Both the position numbers and the translations under genes were made by a program. Shown here piece after piece: positions 57,675-64,000 of a stretch of 64,000 nt of DNA (positions are counted from its first letter, which is position 1; each line of letters opens with the position of its first letter). Source of the stretch: Cymbidium sinense (taxonomy: Eukaryota; Streptophyta; Magnoliopsida; Asparagales; Orchidaceae); NCBI GenBank assembly GCA_021442155.1, contig CM038222.1, positions 59,742,266 to 59,806,265 on the forward strand, read 5' to 3'. Below the pieces are notes generated by a model that made no database searches, had not been told where the DNA came from, and saw only the letters and a list, made by a program, of their open reading frames with translations.

Positions 57675-60600
57675 GTTCTACACCAGGGGCGTAAGGTACA
57701 AGACCTACTTAGGGCTGCTTAAAGCCTCACAGCCCCGGGATGTTCAAACCAATATACCACTATTCTTATATACATATGAATGTACAAAAAGAACCACAAG
57801 AATGAGAAGTCATGCAAGAAGTCATTTTTTTTGTTTGATTATATGGTTTACATATCAAATAATGTTTAACATGATTGGAAAGAAATAAAGGAACATAAGC
57901 ACATGATCTCATTCATTCCAATTAATTTCTAAAGACAGTCATACAAAATAAGGCTATTTAAAATGAAACAAAGTTATTTAATGACATTTTCAATTTTGAG
58001 TTTGATTTGATTTAGAAAATATGAAAGATGTTTGATAATCCTAATCCCATTCCCCATGTGTGAGTTAATTTATGTTTTAATTAAGTTAAGGTATGAATTA
58101 AGTGGATTAATTAACCCTTACCAACATCACTTTAAGTTAATTAACTAATTAATAATGAGTCAATATGATATGCAATTATATGAAAAGTAAATTTGCAATG
58201 CTCCTAAGAAATGAAAGGGGCCTAATACAATTGTATCATGATTAATAGTTAATTAGGCTTAAGGATCTCACTTAACTACTTTTATGGTTTTGTCACACAT
58301 GTGAATTAACCATAATTTCATCATCTCTCACTTTGGGTTATTGAACACCCAAAGAGCTACCCAAGATTAATTATAGGTTTTTTAAGTACGAAGTGTTTTA
58401 AATTGAGTTAATTAAACTCATTAATCCATTTAATTAAACATTAAGTATTTTTTTATTAACTTAAGGAAAGAGGTCAAGAAAGAGGCCTTAATCTCAATCC
58501 CTAAATCTCAAATTTGATCACTTAGGCTATGATTTTATCTTGGGGATTAATTAATTAATTAAGCAATTAATTACCTCACTAATCATTAACTAATCAAATC
58601 CCAAAAGTGAAGAAAACTTAGGAAATGAATTAGGAAAAATATCTGAATCACATTCACTAAGCTTCGTTACTCTTCAATAGAGGTAATTAGGCTTAAATAA
58701 TTAACTAAATCACTGTTCAATTCACTAATTATCACTAATTAAATTAAAAAAGTAATTAAGACTTAATCAATTAATTTCCTTAATTAAGCAACCAATAAAA
58801 TCTCAAAAAAATAGGGGAGGTAGAGGTCATCCCCCTAAACATCCACATAAAGTTTGAGATTAATTGGATAATTAATTAAAGAGTAATTAAGCTAATTAAA
58901 TTTTAATATAAACCTTAATTAAGCCAAAATCACTGTTCTAAATTAATTAATAATAATTTTCCTAGATTCTACTCTAAAATACCTTTAAAATAAGCCTAAG
59001 TTTGTATTTTTTTTTTTTAGATTTTTTTAGGATTAGTTATGAATTTAGGAGGTTTTGGCATTAAAAATAACTTAATTAAGCTTAATTAAAGCCTTAATCC
59101 CATCAGGCCACATGACGGCTGATGTGGCGCACTTTCCATATGGCATGACGGGATTGGTAATTTAAGTTGTCACATCCATGGTTGACTCGGATGGCAACGG
59201 ACGCGCAAACTCCTTGGACCATCCGATTTAAGATTGGATGGCCATGATTTGATCCACAATTTAGAGGAAAATTAGAGGATCTAATGTGTGATCAGATCAA
59301 GACCGTCCATCCTGATTACGCGGAATGGATTGTCCGTGATTTGTCTCCTCCCGAGTGACGAGAGATGAATATCGTCCATCGATCATTGCTCGATCTGAGC
59401 TCACCTGAGCTCAGACGGAGATAAAATTTATCCCACACCTTCAGGGAAGCATAACAAGCACATCTAACGGTGGAAATCACATGAGACACAAACTTCCTTC
59501 ATAAAGGACCAACCTATTTTGAGCTAATGATCAATTTTAATTCCATACCTCATCGGAGCTTGTCAGCTTCAATGATTGAGGAAGCTTCGTTTAGTAGAAA
59601 CGAAACCCTGTTGAGCCGCATGAGCTTTAATTTGGTGTAGTTTGCTCAAAATACCAACCCACGGTATGTAAGCAATCAGTCTTGATCGAACTCAATCCTG
59701 TAACCGTCGAGAAGCTTGGGAAACTATTCATTTTATCTTAGCTAGGTCCAAGGATGGTGTGTGCAAAAATAATTGCACTTTGGTTGCGAAATGAGTAAAT
59801 GGGAATCACTGGTATGCTCATTTCAGTTTCACGTAAAACTAAGAGTGAGGATTTTAGGGAGCTCAAGAAATGCAAGAGGAGGCTCTGAGATCTCTTTCCT
59901 TGGATACTAGGGTTGAATCGAGTGTGAGTGTGTGAGTTTGAGTGAGAATGAAAGGGGTATACCCCCTCCTTCCTTGGCTTGGACGGTGGTGATGGTTTCG
60001 GCTTAATGGATCAATGGATGAGATGGGGAGCTTGATTTGGGCAGGGAATCACTCCACTTGGCCTCACACGAGTGGAGGAAGGGTAGGAGATGGCTGTCAT
60101 GGGAGTAGTGGTGTCCTTGGTGGTTTGAAATGCTCTAATGAGAATGGGGAAGTGATTTCACCTCCCCATGAGTCATGGCTGACCCAACCAACTTTGGGTC
60201 AGGTCAACCACAAAGAGGAGGAAATGACTAAATATGCATGTGTCTTATCTCATGGGAAGCCCTAGACCCAAGGACAAAGCAATCATTTGGCTATGAGTTT
60301 AATTTGGGCAGATTTGGGATGGGTCAAAAGTGGGTTAGCCCAAATTTCAAGTGGTTTGGAGTTTATTTGGTTTGATTTGGCTTCATTTGACTTATTTAGG
60401 TCAAATTGGGTTAGGTTGGGTAACCAATTGGATAAATTGGATCAAACCAAGGGTTTGGTCAAGTTCACATGAGCAATTGGAGTGTATTAGTGTCATTGGT
60501 TTGATTCAATTTGCTTTGGATTTGATTATGGCTCATTTGGGTTCATATAGGTCAAATGGGTCAAGTTAACCAATTTGACCAATTTCACCAAATTAGGTTG

Positions 60601-62283
60601 GGTTAGGTATCGAGACAAGTTCAATTGGCTAATTGAAAATGATTGTAGGCTCTATTTTGGTTTAATTTAGAATTGGTTTGGATTTTGGCTAATTTGACCC
60701 TTAAGGTCAATTTGGGCTAGTTAGGCTAAGTTGACCAATTGGACAAATTGGGCTTAATAATGGCTTTGGTCAAGTTCAATAATCAATTTGGAATGAACTT
60801 GAACCATTGGTTGCATCCAATTTGGGTTGGATTGTGATTTGACCTATTTTGGCTTTTTAGGCCAATTTGGGTGAACTTAGGTCAAATGGTCAATTGGACT
60901 TGGTTTGGCTTGATCGAGGGTTTGGTCATGTTCAATAATTTATTATGAATTGGTTTGAATTAAAGGTTTTAGTCAATTTGGCATATGGTGGGTTTTGGCT
61001 ATTTTGGGTTTCATTTGGGCTAAATGTTGACTTGGTCAATAGGCTAGGTTGACTTGGTTTGACCCAATTCAAGATAATTGATTAACCTAGGATGATTGTT
61101 GATCATGACATAGGGTTTGGATGGGCTTAGTTCCATCCAATTTGGGTTGAATTAAAACTTGGCTCAAAAAGGTCCTTTAGATCACTTTAGGTCAAGTGGA
61201 CCTAAATGGGTTAATTGGCTTGATCATGACTTGATTCAAGTTTAGTTATATTGATAAATGGGTTTGAGATGAAAAAATAAATTCAATTGCATATAATTTG
61301 GATCCATATGGGTCTTAGTTCATATGATAATTTCAACTTAAAAGGGCTAACTTGAATTTGATTTGGGTTAGCTTGGATTTGGCTTGACAATTGTAGGTTA
61401 TGTTTATATTTGGGACAATGATTGAAGGAATGATTGAATAATGAATAAATACATTGGTTTTAATTTGGTTTGGATAGGATTTGACCAAGTTCAAGGAATT
61501 AGCTTAAAAGGATAAAATTGGAAATTTGGTTTGGATATGATTGAATAATGAATAAATACACTTGAGTTTGGAGTGATTTGGAAGCAAATTTGACTAAACC
61601 TAAGGATGTAGGTCAAAAGGGCTTAAGTGGGGAATTGATTTAGTTTGATTTATTTTTTGTCATTGGAGGGTAGGTTTCATTTATATTTGTGAATGTAAAT
61701 GAAGGAACACTTAATTTACAAAGAAATCAATTGAGTTTGGGATAATTTGGATTGATATTTTACTAAGCTTATGAGAATGGTTCATAAGACTTAGGAAGAA
61801 AATTTGGTCTTGGATTTAATTTAAGATTGATCTGTTCAGTTTAGAATTGATTCATGATTTGATATTTGATTTGAGATTAAATTGATATTTGAGAAAATCA
61901 ATTGAATTGGGGTTGATTTGAATTTGGTTAAGGCTAAGTACATAGGATAAAATCAAAGGGCTTAGGAAAGGATTTATAATTTAAATTAAATCATTGGATT
62001 TGAGATCAGATTTATGATTTTGGATTTGAATTAATATTTGAATTTGAGGTTTGGTTTGAGATGGAAAGCATGGGGTGGATTCAAGGCTATAGGGTAGGCA
62101 AGTCTTGCTAAATCCCTAAATCATAACCTATTCCTATGACTAACTATTCTAAGTCTCTAGGCTTAGGTTAAGTGTTCACCTAATCACTAGAAGTGACTTT
62201 AGACTAAGAAGTTCTTAGTGTCTATAAGAGTCCTAAACCTATGATTAGGAACTTGAGAACTCACTCCAAAAGCAAGGTCAACA
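57675..62283 (-). mobile_element. 3' LTR of element D (minus), 5' portion
   Basis: At 57675 the sequence enters an LTR interior equivalent to about 18548 of the LTR of B; the remaining roughly 2.7 kb lie left of the window beyond C. It ends at 62283 with CACTCCAAAAGCAAGGTCAACA, i.e. an LTR starting TGTTGACC. It contains the GC-richer block (59100-59410), donor-like GAG|GTATGG (59549/59548), hairpin-like AAGGGGTATACCCCCT (about 59952-59967) and W-box array (60180-61210). It is called the 3' LTR because the flanking 62284-64000 matches the 3' untranslated region of A in the same sense. Confidence 0.8.
60180..61210 (-). promoter_or_regulatory. W-box (TTGACY) array in LTR D
   Basis: Dense GGTCAA/TTGACC words, e.g. 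around 60400-60600 and 60690-60905, at the position equivalent to 4060-4970 of the solo LTR. Same caveat on function. Confidence 0.45.
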
Positions 62284-63702
62284 AAAGGACCCCCAATAGG
62301 TGTGGTGTAACTGACAAGGCACACCGCACGTATTGGTGTTGACCGAGATGATCAACAATGTCCAAGAGATTGCAAGAGAAAATAGAAATGATATACCCCT
62401 AAACTCGAGATGTAGAAAGAATCAAGATCTTAGTGCAATGCAACTCAACTCATGATAAGATCATAAGATAGGAAGGAAGAATCTACTGAGGGATCGAGTT
62501 TGTGAATCTTCCACTAGGGAAGCAGGTTCAGATTATCTATGGAGAGGTTAATAATTTGGGTTTGATAATGATTCAAGAAGAAAAGATCTATTAGAGGTGA
62601 GTGCATGAACCTTCCGCTAGGGAAGCTAGTTCAGATCATCCACAATGGATAGGGATTTGATTTGATTTGCATCTCGCTAAGGAGAAATTTGATTTGATTA
62701 TGATTTGAGGCTCCACTATGGAGAAATTTGATTTGAGTCAATTGGTGGGTATCCATTAGGGATGAGAATTTTATTTGTTTATGATTTGGGGCTCCACTGG
62801 GGAGAGGATATGATCTGGTTTTGAGGACTCATCTACTAGAGATATGAGCTTAGATCCACTAGGGATAAGGTGGATGTACCTTCCATTAGGGATAAGAGTG
62901 GATGGATTTAATTTAGACTCCACTGGAGGGAGGATGGTGATTTGATGAGATGAACCCTGTCAGTGTGCGATGGATCTACTAAGAAGGGGCTAATATCAGC
63001 CTAGACCTATCTCAAATTTACAAATCCAAACGGATAATCTACCAGCCATCAGGTAGGACTATACAACCTAAGGGGTGTCTTTCGGTGTGCAATGGTCAAG
63101 TCAGGAAGAAAGCATGTAGACTTACAACTTCCCAAGAAAGGAACCACTCAGGTGATCGATTGATAACATAACAAATTGAACCCTACCTAAGCTGACTATT
63201 TTAGTGAATGTCGTTGTTGACTCATATCGACTCAAGAATAGTCAAAATCATTTTAATTTGGGATGGACCCTGTCAGTGGGTGATGGATCTACTAAGAAGG
63301 AGCTAATATCAGCCTATACCTATCTTAGATTTACAAATCCAAAGGGACAGTATACTAGCCATGAGGTATAGCTAACCAACCTAAGGGGTGCCTTTCGGTG
63401 TGCAATGGTCAAGTTAGGAAGAAAGCATGTAGACTTACAACTTTCTGGACATGTGACCACTTGGGTGATCGGTTGATAGCACAATAAATCGAACCTCACC
63501 TAAGGTTGCCTGTCAGTATGCGACGGTCATGCTGGAAAGAATGCTTGATAGACTTATATCTTTCAAAGCAAGCATGACCGTCGGGCTGACTCATTGGTGG
63601 CATAATAAGTCGAACCCGACCTAAGGGTGAATATTAAGAGAGTGCTGACCCGGGGACTTATCTTAACTCGAAAGTAGTCACGCGATTCCTATAGGAGTTT
63701 TG

Positions 63703-63740
<38 letters not shown>

Positions 63741-64000
63741 TATTTATTATATGTATGGTCCCTATTGGTGTGCGAGGGACCACACTGAGAAGGAGCTTAT
63801 ATCAGCCTAGTCCTATCTCAGACTTATTGGACCAACAAAAAATTTGCATATCTGCGAGACAAATTCTCCAACCACAGGAGTGGCTACTAGGAAAGGGGGA
63901 CTGTCCAATCCAAGAGTAACTAGGGTAGTGTCTAGAAGGGATCATTAAGGATGTGATCCAAATAGAGTGCCTATAGTGGAGGTGCCGCTAGGGGCTTTAT
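62284..64000 (-). other. 3' untranslated region of element D, with tandem repeats
   Basis: Non-coding. 62510-62940 repeats CCACTAGGGA-type words. 62940-63480 is a tandem repeat of about 305 bp (ATGGATCTACTAAGAAGG at about 62976 and 63282; CCTTTCGGTGTGCAATGGTC-type words at about 63080 and 63390), with a decayed third copy (63490-63640) and a related piece at 63753-63830. Variable tandem repeats in the 3' region are a known trait of Ogre/Tat elements. A CTCGCTAAGGAGAAATTTGA stretch (about 62670-62690) matches the 3' region of A. Confidence 0.7.
63706..63737. repeat. (TA)n microsatellite, about 16 repeats
   Basis: Uninterrupted TA run within the 3' region of D, not seen elsewhere in the window. 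Confidence 0.95.

Noticed and set aside
60014..60569. Three open frames (83, 61 and 72 codons) in LTR D
   Set aside because: They fall in the LTR leader and W-box array and lie antisense to the LTR; the residues only reflect GGTCAA/TTGG repeats.
62284..62320. Polypurine tract of element D next to the LTR
   Set aside because: Minus-strand sequence upstream of TGTTGACC contains GGGGG but is broken by TCCTTT, so I could not support a clear tract.
1..64000. tRNA, rRNA, CRISPR, bacterial operon or host protein gene
   Set aside because: No cloverleaf, rRNA-like stretch, spaced direct repeats or unbroken coding region was found. The PBS resembles a tRNA end only because it is its complement.

Overview
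The window is plant nuclear DNA: AT-rich, with no host gene that I can recognise. Essentially all of it is nested Ty3/gypsy (Metaviridae) LTR retrotransposons of one related group. The order protease, reverse transcriptase, RNase H, second RNase H, integrase, the very long LTRs and a PBS-like site TGSCGACTYCRCTRGGGA all point to the Tat/Ogre lineage. That suggests an angiosperm with a large, retrotransposon-rich genome. I cannot name the species.

Layout, from youngest to oldest insertions. Element A (+ strand, 22743-48885, about 26.1 kb) is nearly complete: 5' LTR 22743-29810, PBS 29819-29836, leader with a hairpin array 30420-31860, decayed gag-pol 31983-40760, 3' untranslated region to about 42255, and a 5'-truncated 3' LTR to 48885. 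It is flanked by AAGAG/AAGTG and lies inside the 5' LTR of element B. Element B (- strand, 48978 leftwards past position 1) has its 5' LTR at 15831-22742 plus 48886-48978, PBS 15804-15822, leader 12700-15800, gag from 12671, and protease and linker at the left edge. Its gag is split by a solo LTR of 7448 bp (+ strand, 2832-10279, perfect ATGGT duplication). B in turn sits inside a third LTR, C (- strand, 48979-57674). C sits inside the 3' LTR of a fourth element, D (- strand, 57675-62283), whose 3' untranslated region fills 62284-64000.

No open reading frame is intact. All coding regions are broken by frameshifts and stops, so these are defective copies. The interest lies in non-coding structure shared by independently inserted copies: (1) tandem arrays of hairpins about 80 bp apart in the leaders of A and B, with arms that change in a compensatory way while the loop stays constant; (2) inside the LTRs, a TATA-containing hairpin, then about 400 bp further on a splice-donor-like AG|GTA present in all six LTR copies that cover it, then about 3 kb (5.2 kb in LTR C) further on two acceptor-like AGs, which together look like an intron inside the LTR transcript; (3) dense WRKY W-box (TTGACY) arrays in every LTR; (4) an AATAAA-plus-hairpin module at the LTR 3' end; (5) inverted complementary segments bracketing U5 and PBS; (6) a 180-bp tandem repeat that varies in copy number between LTRs. 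All of these are inferences from reading by eye and need computation or RNA data.
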